From assembly GCF_042676145.1 (NCBI RefSeq), contig NZ_JBHTJW010000001.1:372001-436000 (forward strand): DNA of 64,000 nt, in the 5' to 3' direction. Shown piece by piece: positions 25,376 through 32,451 of the stretch (its first letter is position 1; every line of letters begins with the position of its first letter). Below the pieces are notes generated by a model. The model was given only the letters and a program-made list of their open reading frames with translations. It did no database searches and was not told the DNA's origin. The DNA is from Methylophilus glucosoxydans. Its GTDB lineage: Bacteria; Pseudomonadota; Gammaproteobacteria; Burkholderiales; Methylophilaceae. The position numbers and the translations under genes are program-made.

Positions 25376-27316
25376 TTAATGAATGGGCAGACGATAGAGC
25401 AAGCCCGCTTTCATGTCGGGGATCAGTAGTGATTTGCCATCCGCGGAGAGGCTGATATCGGCTGCTGACTGATAGCCCTGGATGATGCGTTGCGGCGTCG
25501 CTTTGGGGTCACTGAGTTGCCAGACGTTGCCGCCCGCCCAGTCACTGACATACAGCATGCCGTAGGCGTCGCGGATCAGGCCATCTGCACCACCAAAGCC
25601 CTGGTTCAGTAGCGTCACTACCGGCTTGCTGCCACCTAGTTGAACACTGAACAATTTGCCTGTGCCAAAGTCTGCGACCAGCAAACGGTTAGGACCATCC
25701 ATGAGCAAACCATTGGGGCGTTTGATCCCGGCATTGGCTTTGAGCACTTGCGTGACCTTACCCTCAGGCGTGAGCTTGAAAATCCCCGCGCCCTTGCCGT
25801 TGTCATCGCCACTGTCAGAGACGTAGACATTGCCTAGGCCATCAATCTCGATATCGTTCAGAAACACTGGTTTTTGTGGGAAGGCACTGGCTGCAGCGAC
25901 TACGGTCTGCTTGCCGTTGCTGGCGTCAATCCGCACCACGCGATCATTATCCGCCACATACAGTTGGCCGTTAAACAGATCCAGCCCTTTGGGGTCATTC
26001 AGGCCTTCTGCCAGTGTGGTACGCGTGCCGTCGGCCGCAATGCGCGTGATTTTGCCATCGCCCGCTTTACCAAATTCACCGATTTCAGACACATACAGGG
26101 TGCCGTCCGGGCTGGCAAAAACGGATTCAGGCATGGCGAATCCGCTCAGTGTGTTGGCGGTGTTGGCGTTCACGCCTGACGCACCTGCTTTGCCGGTGTA
26201 GCTCACCCGGTAAATCACGCCATTGTAATCGTCCGAGACCAGCAATGAACCATCCGCAAGCTGTAACACATCCGTCGGGCGGCCCCAGACTTCGCCATCC
26301 GCGGTGAGCCAGCCATCAATAAATGGCTTGGTTTCCTTGACCTGGTGCTGAGCATCAAAAGTCACGCGCACCAACTGGTAGCCAACCGGCACCTTGCGGT
26401 TCCACGAGCCATGCTGGGCAATCACCGCATTGCCCTGATACTCGGCAGGGAATTGCTTGCCTGTGTAAAACTTGAAGCCCAGATTGGCGCTGTGCGCCTG
26501 GAATTCTGCAACAGGCTTGGTCACCTCGGCAGGCGGCGTTTTGTTTTTCCAGTTGGGATCGCGTGTATCGCCGCCTGCAAAATAGGGAAAGCCAAAGTGC
26601 AGCCCGGCTTTAGGTGCTGCGTTAAGTTCGTCATGCGGGATGTCTGGTCCGAGCAGATCGACGCCATTGTCAGTGAAAAACAGGGTTTGGGTGTCTGGCT
26701 GAAAATCCATGCCGACCGAGTTACGCACGCCTTTGGCAAACGTTTCCACACGACTGCCATCGGTATTCATGCGGATAATTGAGGCCTCGTGACCTGTCGG
26801 GTCGCAGATATTGCATGGCGCGCCTATTGTCACATATAGCTTGTTGTCCGGCCCCACCGCCAGATAGCGCCAACCGTGATGCGCCTTGTCCGGCAGTTGT
26901 TCATACACGACTTCACGCATGGCCTTAAACGGCAGCGTGAGGTCAAAGTCTGGGGCGGCATAGCGTGTGATGCGATGCTGCTCGGCGACATATAAATGGC
27001 CATCCACCATGGCGACGCCATTGCCAACCTTGAGATCGTCCAGAATGCTGACCACCTGGTCAGCCTTGTGATCCTTGTTTTTATCGACGACGGCATACAC
27101 ATGACTGCCACGCGTACCGACATACACATTGCCATTGGTGCCCAGCGCCATCTGGCGGGCTCCCGGCACCTCGGCATACACATCAATCTGAAAGCCATCC
27201 GGCAGATGCAGTTTGTTTAAATTGGCACGTACATCATTGATATCTGCCCAGGATGCATTCGCCACTGTCGCGAGCACGGCACCTAGCAGGCAGGTGATTA
27301 ATCTTTTTTTCATCAC
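25376..27316 (-). CDS. sorbosone dehydrogenase-like protein fused to an SMP-30-like propeller
   Basis: A secreted protein of 646 residues. After the signal peptide (cleavage near W-A-D) residues about 35-375 match the sorbosone/glucose dehydrogenase propeller (L-P-D-G-F-x-I-D-V-Y-A-E-V, N-V-Y-V-G-T-R-G, G-A-P-C-N-I-C-D, G-V-R-N-S-V-G-M-D, D-N-G-V-D-L-L-G-P-D-I-P-H-D-E, W-G-R-P-T-D-V). Residues about 390-646 form a second propeller of the SMP-30/NHL kind with repeated L-Y-V-S/A-D units. Such first domains can bind PQQ and oxidise sugars or aldehydes in the periplasm; activity here is inferred. No cytochrome c domain is attached. Confidence 0.82.
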   Translation of the reverse strand: MMKKRLITCLLGAVLATVANASWADINDVRANLNKLHLPDGFQIDVYAEVPGARQMALGTNGNVYVGTRGSHVYAVVDKNKDHKADQVVSILDDLKVGNGVAMVDGHLYVAEQHRITRYAAPDFDLTLPFKAMREVVYEQLPDKAHHGWRYLAVGPDNKLYVTIGAPCNICDPTGHEASIIRMNTDGSRVETFAKGVRNSVGMDFQPDTQTLFFTDNGVDLLGPDIPHDELNAAPKAGLHFGFPYFAGGDTRDPNWKNKTPPAEVTKPVAEFQAHSANLGFKFYTGKQFPAEYQGNAVIAQHGSWNRKVPVGYQLVRVTFDAQHQVKETKPFIDGWLTADGEVWGRPTDVLQLADGSLLVSDDYNGVIYRVSYTGKAGASGVNANTANTLSGFAMPESVFASPDGTLYVSEIGEFGKAGDGKITRIAADGTRTTLAEGLNDPKGLDLFNGQLYVADNDRVVRIDASNGKQTVVAAASAFPQKPVFLNDIEIDGLGNVYVSDSGDDNGKGAGIFKLTPEGKVTQVLKANAGIKRPNGLLMDGPNRLLVADFGTGKLFSVQLGGSKPVVTLLNQGFGGADGLIRDAYGMLYVSDWAGGNVWQLSDPKATPQRIIQGYQSAADISLSADGKSLLIPDMKAGLLYRLPIH

Positions 27317-27420
27317 GGATATCCTCTTCTCTACAAATATTTAAACCAATATACCTAGCTCAGCCAGTGTAAGCATTTGCGCAAGCCCTGCAAAGTTTAA
27401 AAATATGAAATGATTGCCTA

Positions 27421-27455
27421 TTCCTATTTTGGATATGCTGCTTATTGCTATTTGG
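27421..27455. promoter_or_regulatory. direct repeats before the AraC gene
   Basis: TTCCTATTTTGG (27421-27432) and TTGCTATTTGG (27445-27455) are imperfect direct repeats 24 bases apart, start to start, 43 bases upstream of the AraC-family gene and between two divergent genes. Paired direct repeats about two helical turns apart are the usual form of AraC-type operators. No experiment supports it. Confidence 0.4.
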
Positions 27456-27497
27456 TAGTAATATCAATGCCTGATTATTCAATGAACCGGGGATATT

Positions 27498-28463
27498 ATG
27501 AATAATGAATGCTGGCATGCGCACGACAAGGAACGGACTATTTCTCTACTCTCGGCACTGACGCCCAAAGAGGGATTTACCCTGACCGCACTCGATGGCG
27601 TCAAACTCATGCGCTGGAACCGGTCGATTGCACGCAGCCCGGTGTTTTACGAACCCAGTATTGTGTTTGTCTGCCAGGGCAGAAAAGTGGGTTACCTCGG
27701 CGGTGAGGTCTACCAGTATAACCCGCAGCAGTTTCTGATTCTGTCAGTGCCGTTGCCGTTTGAAAGCGAAACAATCGCCTCCCCAGACGAGCCACTACTG
27801 GCCATTTCTATCCGGATTAACTTATCGGTGATCTCAGAGTTATTAATGAGCCTGGAGCACACAACGCCGATGCAGGTGAATGGCAAAAGCGGCATTATTT
27901 CTACCGCGCTGGACAAACAACTCTCGAATGCAGTGGTGCGATTGCTGGAGTGCCTGCAATCCAAAACGGAGGCTGCCGTGCTTGGCCAGGCGATTATCCG
28001 CGAGATTCATTACCGGCTGCTCACCTCGGCGCAATCTTCTGCCATCCTGGCCGCGCATAGCACGCACAGCAATTTGGGCCGCATCAGCAAAGCGTTGCGC
28101 CTGATTCATGCTGAATATGCCAACGCCCTCAATGTGGACACTCTGGCGGCAGTCTCTGCCATGAGTGTGCCGTCGTTTCATGCCGCCTTTCGCGATGTCA
28201 CGGCCACGTCACCTATCCAGTATTTGAAAAAAACACGGCTGCACAAAGCCAGGTTGTTGATGGTGCAAGACGGCATGAATGCCACGCTGGCGGCGACCAA
28301 GGTTGGGTATGAGAGTGCTTCGCAGTTTAGCCGTGAATTCAAGCGCATGTTTGGCCGCAGCCCGATGGAAGAGGTGAGTGCAGTCCGCAGTGCCTTGATC
28401 ACTTCACCAGGGGAATTTATTGGCAATCAACGGGACTATGCTTATGTGACCGTCCAGCAATAG
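27498..28463 (+). CDS. AraC-family transcriptional regulator
   Basis: A 321-residue regulator with an N-terminal AraC_N cupin-like sensing domain (about 30-185; V-F-Y-E-P-S-I-V-F-V-C-Q-G-R-K, Y-L-V/I-L-S-V-P-L-P-F-E) and a C-terminal double helix-turn-helix (about 200-300; V-S-A-M-S-V-P-S-F-H-A-A-F-R, then A-T-K-V-G-Y-E-S-A-S-Q-F-S-R-E-F-K-R). Relatives with this N-domain regulate alcohol and aldehyde dehydrogenase genes next to them, so the gene at 28619 is the likely target, and the divergent sorbosone dehydrogenase-like gene may be another. Confidence 0.93.
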   Translation: MNNECWHAHDKERTISLLSALTPKEGFTLTALDGVKLMRWNRSIARSPVFYEPSIVFVCQGRKVGYLGGEVYQYNPQQFLILSVPLPFESETIASPDEPLLAISIRINLSVISELLMSLEHTTPMQVNGKSGIISTALDKQLSNAVVRLLECLQSKTEAAVLGQAIIREIHYRLLTSAQSSAILAAHSTHSNLGRISKALRLIHAEYANALNVDTLAAVSAMSVPSFHAAFRDVTATSPIQYLKKTRLHKARLLMVQDGMNATLAATKVGYESASQFSREFKRMFGRSPMEEVSAVRSALITSPGEFIGNQRDYAYVTVQQ

Positions 28464-28618
28464 CGTGTAGGCTGCTTGTCATAACATCCAAGAGGAATAG
28501 GCAACGATTTGAGAAGAGCAGGCAAGCCGGATGGCGTACGCTTGTTTAGACTGTTGATCAGACTGCGGACGACTTTGGCCGCGGAACATTTAGTTGAACA
28601 AGAAGACATGGAGATGCG

Positions 28619-29662
28619 ATGAAAACTGCAGCCTACGGCGTACAAAATGCAACCTCGCCCGTTGCCCCTATGAGTATAGACCGCCGGGAACCCGGTCCTA
28701 ACGATGTGCTCATCGACATCGAGTACTGCGGGATTTGCCATTCGGATATTCACCAGGCGCGCAATGAATGGGGTGGCGGTTCACTCTATCCCATGGTGCC
28801 AGGACATGAAATTGTCGGCCGCGTGCGGCAGGTCGGCCCGCAAGTGAGCAAGTTCAAGCCTGGGCAATTGGTGGGGGTCGGTTGCATGGTGGATTCGTGC
28901 CGTCACTGTGAGGCCTGCGATGAAGGCGAAGAGCAATACTGTGACCACACGGTTTTCACTTACAACGCCAAAGATCCCAAGCATGGCGGCCTGACCTTTG
29001 GTGGCTATGCCGAGCGGATTACCGTGGATGAACACTTTGTGGTCAGCGTGCCGGAAAACCTGGATACCAAGGCCGTGGCTCCCTTGCTCTGTGCCGGCAT
29101 TACCTTGTATTCGCCATTGAAACACTGGCAGGTGCAGCCCGGCCAGAAAGTCGGCATTATCGGCCTGGGCGGCTTGGGGCACATGGGCGTCAAGCTGGCG
29201 GCCGCGATGGGCGCGCATGTGGTGATGATCACCACTTCGGCCAGCAAGGCCGCTGATGCGACCAAGCTGGGGGCGCATGAGGTGCTGATCTCCACACAAG
29301 CCGAAGACCTGGCCAAGCATGCTTCCAGCTTTGATTTGATTATTGACACGGTGCCGGTTGCCCATGACCTGAACCCTTATATTGGCTTGCTCAAGCGGGA
29401 TAAAACTATCGTGCTGGTCGGTCCGCTGGACCCGGTTGACGTCCATGGCGCCAACCTGATCACGCAACGCCGTCATGTCGCCGGGTCACTGATAGGCGGC
29501 ATTGCGGAAACCCAGGAAATGCTGGATTTCTGTGGCAAACATAATATCGTCAGTGATGTCGAGATGATCGATGCCAACTATATCAATGATGCTTACGAGC
29601 GCATGCTCAAGAGTGATGTGAAATATCGTTTTGTGATTGATATCAATTCCATGAAAGCTTAA
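28619..29662 (+). CDS. zinc-dependent NAD(P) alcohol dehydrogenase (YahK/CAD type)
   Basis: A 347-residue cytosolic medium-chain dehydrogenase that interconverts alcohols and aldehydes. Catalytic zinc ligands are Cys40 and His63 (G-H-E) with a third Cys in L-L-C-A-G-I. Structural zinc ligands are Cys94, Cys97, Cys100 and Cys108. The Rossmann motif is G-L-G-G-L-G-H-M-G. G-Y-A-E and the C-A-G-I-T-x-Y-S-P-L segment place it with the YahK/cinnamyl-alcohol-dehydrogenase branch, usually NADPH-dependent. GGAG lies before the ATG. It follows the AraC gene by 155 bases and ends at a terminator. Confidence 0.93.
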   Translation: MKTAAYGVQNATSPVAPMSIDRREPGPNDVLIDIEYCGICHSDIHQARNEWGGGSLYPMVPGHEIVGRVRQVGPQVSKFKPGQLVGVGCMVDSCRHCEACDEGEEQYCDHTVFTYNAKDPKHGGLTFGGYAERITVDEHFVVSVPENLDTKAVAPLLCAGITLYSPLKHWQVQPGQKVGIIGLGGLGHMGVKLAAAMGAHVVMITTSASKAADATKLGAHEVLISTQAEDLAKHASSFDLIIDTVPVAHDLNPYIGLLKRDKTIVLVGPLDPVDVHGANLITQRRHVAGSLIGGIAETQEMLDFCGKHNIVSDVEMIDANYINDAYERMLKSDVKYRFVIDINSMKA

Positions 29663-29688
29663 GCGGAGAGTACTTGCCGTCTCGCGAT

Positions 29689-29722
29689 AAAAAAGCCCTG
29701 TTTAAATGAACAGGGCTTTTTT
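29689..29722. terminator. terminator after the alcohol dehydrogenase gene
   Basis: Perfect 14-bp stem (29689-29702 with 29709-29722), 6-base loop TAAATG, A6 and T6 at the stem base. It also faces the converging FlxA-like gene. Confidence 0.93.
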
Positions 29723-29769
29723 ATAGGTAATGCCAGGCCCGACCACCAAAGCTGAGGGCCGAAAACAGT

Positions 29770-30111
29770 TTAAACATATTCGTCTATCATTGAGAGTTTC
29801 TGCTTGGCAGGCGCCTGGTTGTTCTGGTTGAGCGTTGAAGAGCCTTCTGTCTGCTTCTGCTTTTCTGCCGTTTCCTGTTTTTGCCGGATAAGTTGGTCCA
29901 GTTGTGCTTGCGTTGCCTCGATTTGCAATTGGATGAGCTTGGCTTTGGCCTGCCCTTCTTTCGATTGCGTATTAATCGCTTCCTTCAGGTCTTTTTGCAG
30001 GGAGGTCAGCTTTTTCTGCAGTGCTTCTATGGCCGACTGGCTGCTGCCGCTCGTGCTGGCTGTACTGGTCATTTGAGTGCTCACAGCGGACATCGAAATA
30101 GAAATGGACAT
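29770..30111 (-). CDS. FlxA-like coiled-coil protein
   Basis: A 113-residue protein with a Ser/Thr-rich N-terminus, a long helix from about 25 to 95 with heptad pattern (I-E-A-L-Q-K-K-L-T-S-L-Q-K-D-L-K, then Q-L-Q-I-E-A-T-Q-A-Q-L-D-Q-L), and a polar Gln/Asn-rich tail. Composition and layout match the FlxA-like family, known from E. coli as a flagellar-regulon gene of unknown function. No flagellar genes are in the window. The gene is alone and converges with the alcohol dehydrogenase. Confidence 0.75.
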   Translation of the reverse strand: MSISISMSAVSTQMTSTASTSGSSQSAIEALQKKLTSLQKDLKEAINTQSKEGQAKAKLIQLQIEATQAQLDQLIRQKQETAEKQKQTEGSSTLNQNNQAPAKQKLSMIDEYV

Positions 30112-30247
30112 GGCATGCTCATAAAAGTATTGTCTACAATTGAATTACGACACAAGTCAGCCAAACTTGAGAAAAGCGCTGAATGTTTGACCAGGCATGT
30201 CTTGGTTTTTAAACCATATTCGCTGAAAAATCTGGCTGGTATTTTGT

Positions 30248-30394
30248 TTTGTCAGTATTTTGCGTATAGCCTCCGATATTTAGACTGCGCTGGTGGGTAA
30301 TGAGGTTATTGATACGGCAGGATGATCTCAGTTCATTGACGACTGACCTAGTAGAAAAGTCGGTGTGACCAAGCCGACGATGACGGGTTTTGTG
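30248..30394 (+). pseudogene. decayed marR fragment, paralogous to the gene at 38285
   Basis: This intergenic sequence aligns with the intact marR. Bases 30248-30293 match 38375-38420 at about 38 of 46 positions by eye. Then 41 bases corresponding to 38421-38461 are missing, with a CTGG repeat at the deletion point. The match resumes (R-Q-D-D-L coded at 30314-30328), loses one base near 30360, and ends with codons for K-P-T-M-T-G-F corresponding to K-A-T-M-T-G-F of the wing helix region. The deletion, frameshift and an in-frame TAG make it non-functional. Confidence 0.8.
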
Positions 30395-30423
30395 CAAATT
30401 ATTCAAAGCAAAACACAAAAATG

Positions 30424-30452
30424 TTGACAATGAAAGTATTTGAGAATAGTTT
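30424..30452 (+). promoter_or_regulatory. candidate sigma-70 promoter of the urease operon
   Basis: TTGACA at 30424-30429 is a perfect -35. Seventeen bases further lies TAGTTT (30447-30452), a weak -10. Transcription would start near 30459 and give a leader of about 147 bases before ureE that contains the attenuator hairpin. Confidence 0.5.
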
Positions 30453-30512
30453 GAATACAGTTTGTTAATTCTACACAAATCGCCAATGTTGCCGGTTTAG
30501 TGTATGGCTAGG

Positions 30513-30560
30513 AAAGCCCTGTTCAGTCAGTTTATTGACTGAACAGGGCTTTTTTTTGCT
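30513..30560 (+). terminator. terminator hairpin in the urease leader (candidate attenuator)
   Basis: A perfect 17-bp stem (30513-30529 with 30536-30552), 6-base loop GTTTAT, and a run of nine T (30550-30558). It ends about 48 bases before the ureE start and follows no plus-strand gene. On the minus strand the T run is only three long, so it acts on plus-strand transcripts. With an AmiR orthologue encoded at the far end of the same operon, the simplest reading is a terminator that AmiR overcomes when the inducer is present. A short independent RNA ending here is the alternative. Confidence 0.8.
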
Positions 30561-30605
30561 CAAAATTTATGTCGATGTGCTTATCAAGTTTAAGGGAACA
30601 GAGGA

Positions 30606-31052
30606 ATGCTCGTACTTAATAAAATTATTGGTAACTCGACTGATCAGGGCGTCGCTGAGCAGTTACACGATTTAAATCACCATGGCGTTGTTGAACACTT
30701 GGTACTGAATAAGGACGATGTTCTGAGGCACCGACTGCGGATGAAGACGGATAAAGGCACGGAGTGTGCGATTCAGCTTTCCAGAAATGAGATGCTGTCC
30801 AATGGGGCAGTCCTCCTACTTGAAGACAAAAAAGCCATCGTCGTTCAAATGGCTAAAGTTGAATATCTTTGCTTGCGCCCAACTAGCGTAGCGGCCGCGC
30901 TGGAGGTTGGGTATTTCTGCGGGAATATGCACTGGAAAGTGGATTTTGAGGGCGATATTTTGAGAATCATGTTGAATGGTCCGAAGGAACGATATATCGA
31001 GCGCATTTTCCATTTTATTTCGGATGTGAAAGTTGAGTTGGTGCATGAGTAG
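30606..31052 (+). CDS. ureE: urease accessory protein UreE (nickel chaperone)
   Basis: UreE delivers nickel to the UreG-UreF-UreD-apourease complex. The 148 residues show the two-domain plan: an N-terminal peptide-binding domain (to about 75) and the metal-binding domain with G-N-M-H-W-K (the conserved dimer-interface His). The His-rich C-terminal tail of Klebsiella UreE is absent, as in many other species. It is the first gene of the operon, and its last 8 bases overlap ureF. Confidence 0.92.
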   Translation: MLVLNKIIGNSTDQGVAEQLHDLNHHGVVEHLVLNKDDVLRHRLRMKTDKGTECAIQLSRNEMLSNGAVLLLEDKKAIVVQMAKVEYLCLRPTSVAAALEVGYFCGNMHWKVDFEGDILRIMLNGPKERYIERIFHFISDVKVELVHE

Positions 31053-31722
31053 TGATTCCCTATTCATCACTCTGCAGCATGCAGACAGCTTCTTTCCTTC
31101 AGGAGCAACTTCCTTTTCCTGGGGATTGGAGACGCTCTGCAATGAAAAAACAATTCAATCTTCGTTTGATTTAAATACCTATATCGAGGGTCAGTTAAGA
31201 GGACGTTGGGTCACTTGTGAATTGCCAGGCCTCATCGCTGCATACCAGGCGAAAGGGGATTTAGCAGCGGTTGCGCGGGTGGATAAAGAGCTACATGTTT
31301 TATCGCTTACTAAGGAGTTTAGAACAGGGGCTGAACGCGCTGGTTCGGGCTTGTTAACCACGCATGCAAAATTAGGCACGCCGCATGCGGAAGAATACAA
31401 GAAACTCGTCAAAAGCCTAAAAGCGCCTGGGCAACTCTCGGCAGTTCAGGGGCTGCTGTGGTTTGGGGTCGGTTTAACCGAGCATCAGGCAGCCGTGTTG
31501 TCTGGATATAGTTTTTGCTCAGCCTTCGTCAGTGCAGCCATCAGGCTGGGTCTGATTGGCTATGTTGATAGCCAGATCATCATCAAGAACATGCATGAGA
31601 TTTCCTCTCATTTGCTCTCGCAACCCTTGGTGCCGCTTGAAGAACTTCATTCGTATATACCCGAAACAGACATTGCTGTGATGCAGCATGAAACAGCAGA
31701 TTCAAGATTGTTTTTTAATTGA
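31045..31722 (+). CDS. ureF: urease accessory protein UreF
   Basis: UreF is the all-helical scaffold that couples UreG GTP hydrolysis to nickel insertion. The 225 residues show the typical start (Q-H-A-D-S-F-F-P-S-G-A-x-S-F-S-W-G-L-E), R-T-G-A-E-R-x-G-S-G-L-L and the late Y-S-F-C-S-A-F-V-S-A-A-I-R-L-G. The start is ATG 31045 inside the end of ureE (ATGAGTAG), the usual coupled arrangement; the frame also opens at 31033. Confidence 0.93.
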   Translation: MSSDSLFITLQHADSFFPSGATSFSWGLETLCNEKTIQSSFDLNTYIEGQLRGRWVTCELPGLIAAYQAKGDLAAVARVDKELHVLSLTKEFRTGAERAGSGLLTTHAKLGTPHAEEYKKLVKSLKAPGQLSAVQGLLWFGVGLTEHQAAVLSGYSFCSAFVSAAIRLGLIGYVDSQIIIKNMHEISSHLLSQPLVPLEELHSYIPETDIAVMQHETADSRLFFN

Positions 31723-31746
31723 TGGCATACATTGAGGGAGAAATGA

Positions 31747-32448
31747 ATGTTACTAACACCCGTAGAAATGGAGCGCTTTGCAATATTCAATGCAGCCCAG
31801 TTGGCGCGTAGAAGAAGGGAGCGAGGCCTAAAGTTGAACCACCCTGAGGCGATTGCCATTATTGCTGACGAAATTATGGAAGGGGCCAGAGACGGACGTT
31901 CCGTGGCCGAGCTCATTAGTTATGGCTCGCAGATTCTCACGACTGACGATGTCATGCCAGGCGTGGAAGCCATGGTCACGATGATTCAGGTGGAGCCGGT
32001 TTTCCCTGATGGGACAAAACTCGTTACCGTGCACGATCCAATCCGGCCAGGAAAACTCAAGCGAGCGCCAGAGGATGAAATTGTACCTGGTGAAATCATT
32101 GCAGCGGATGGGGACATTGAAATTAACGCCGGTAGAAAACAGGTTTCATTGAAAGCTGTGAATACTGGAGATAGGCCTATCCAAATTGGCAGCCATTACC
32201 ACTTTTTCGAGGCTAATAGAGCCCTGGATTTTGAGCGTAGATTATCTTTCGGAATGCACCTCGACATCCCAGCCGGTACCGCAGTGCGTTTTGAACCCGG
32301 CGAAAGCAAAGTGGTGACTCTTGTCGCTTTTGGCGGCAGGGCAGAAGTATACGGTTTAAACAACTTGACCAATGGCTCTACAAAAAATGAAGAACTGCTA
32401 GAGGTCGCTTTAGAGCGGGCACGTCAATCAAACTTTAAAGGTGCGTAA
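31747..32448 (+). CDS. ureAB: urease gamma and beta subunits fused
   Basis: One 233-residue chain covers the gamma subunit (1-100; L-T-P-V-E-M-E-R-F, R-R-R-R-E-R-G-L-K-L-N-H-P-E-A, D-D-V-M-P-G-V) and the beta subunit (about 110-225; V-P-G-E-I, G-S-H-Y-H-F-F-E-A-N-R-A-L-x-F, G-x-H-L-D-I-P-A-G-T-A-V-R-F-E-P-G). Separate ureA and ureB are the common bacterial state; fused forms occur in Helicobacter, some actinobacteria and some pseudomonads. Here the order gamma-beta agrees with those. It assembles with UreC into the (alpha-beta-gamma)3 enzyme. Confidence 0.95.
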   Translation: MLLTPVEMERFAIFNAAQLARRRRERGLKLNHPEAIAIIADEIMEGARDGRSVAELISYGSQILTTDDVMPGVEAMVTMIQVEPVFPDGTKLVTVHDPIRPGKLKRAPEDEIVPGEIIAADGDIEINAGRKQVSLKAVNTGDRPIQIGSHYHFFEANRALDFERRLSFGMHLDIPAGTAVRFEPGESKVVTLVAFGGRAEVYGLNNLTNGSTKNEELLEVALERARQSNFKGA

Positions 32449-32451
32449 GAG

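Larger units (their letters stand above)
30112..30605. other. 494-base region before the urease operon
   Basis: It holds, in order, the FlxA-like gene's promoter side, a marR remnant (30248-30394), a candidate promoter (30424-30452), and a leader of about 145 bases with a strong terminator hairpin (30513-30552) before ureE. No intact protein gene is seen in it. The hairpin has no plus-strand gene in front of it, so it is best read as an attenuator in the urease leader. Confidence 0.7.

Noticed and set aside
30456..30558. Independent small RNA ending at the strong hairpin
   Set aside because: Possible, since promoter and terminator are both present, but the operon encodes an ANTAR antiterminator and ureE follows directly, so a leader attenuator explains the same signals better.
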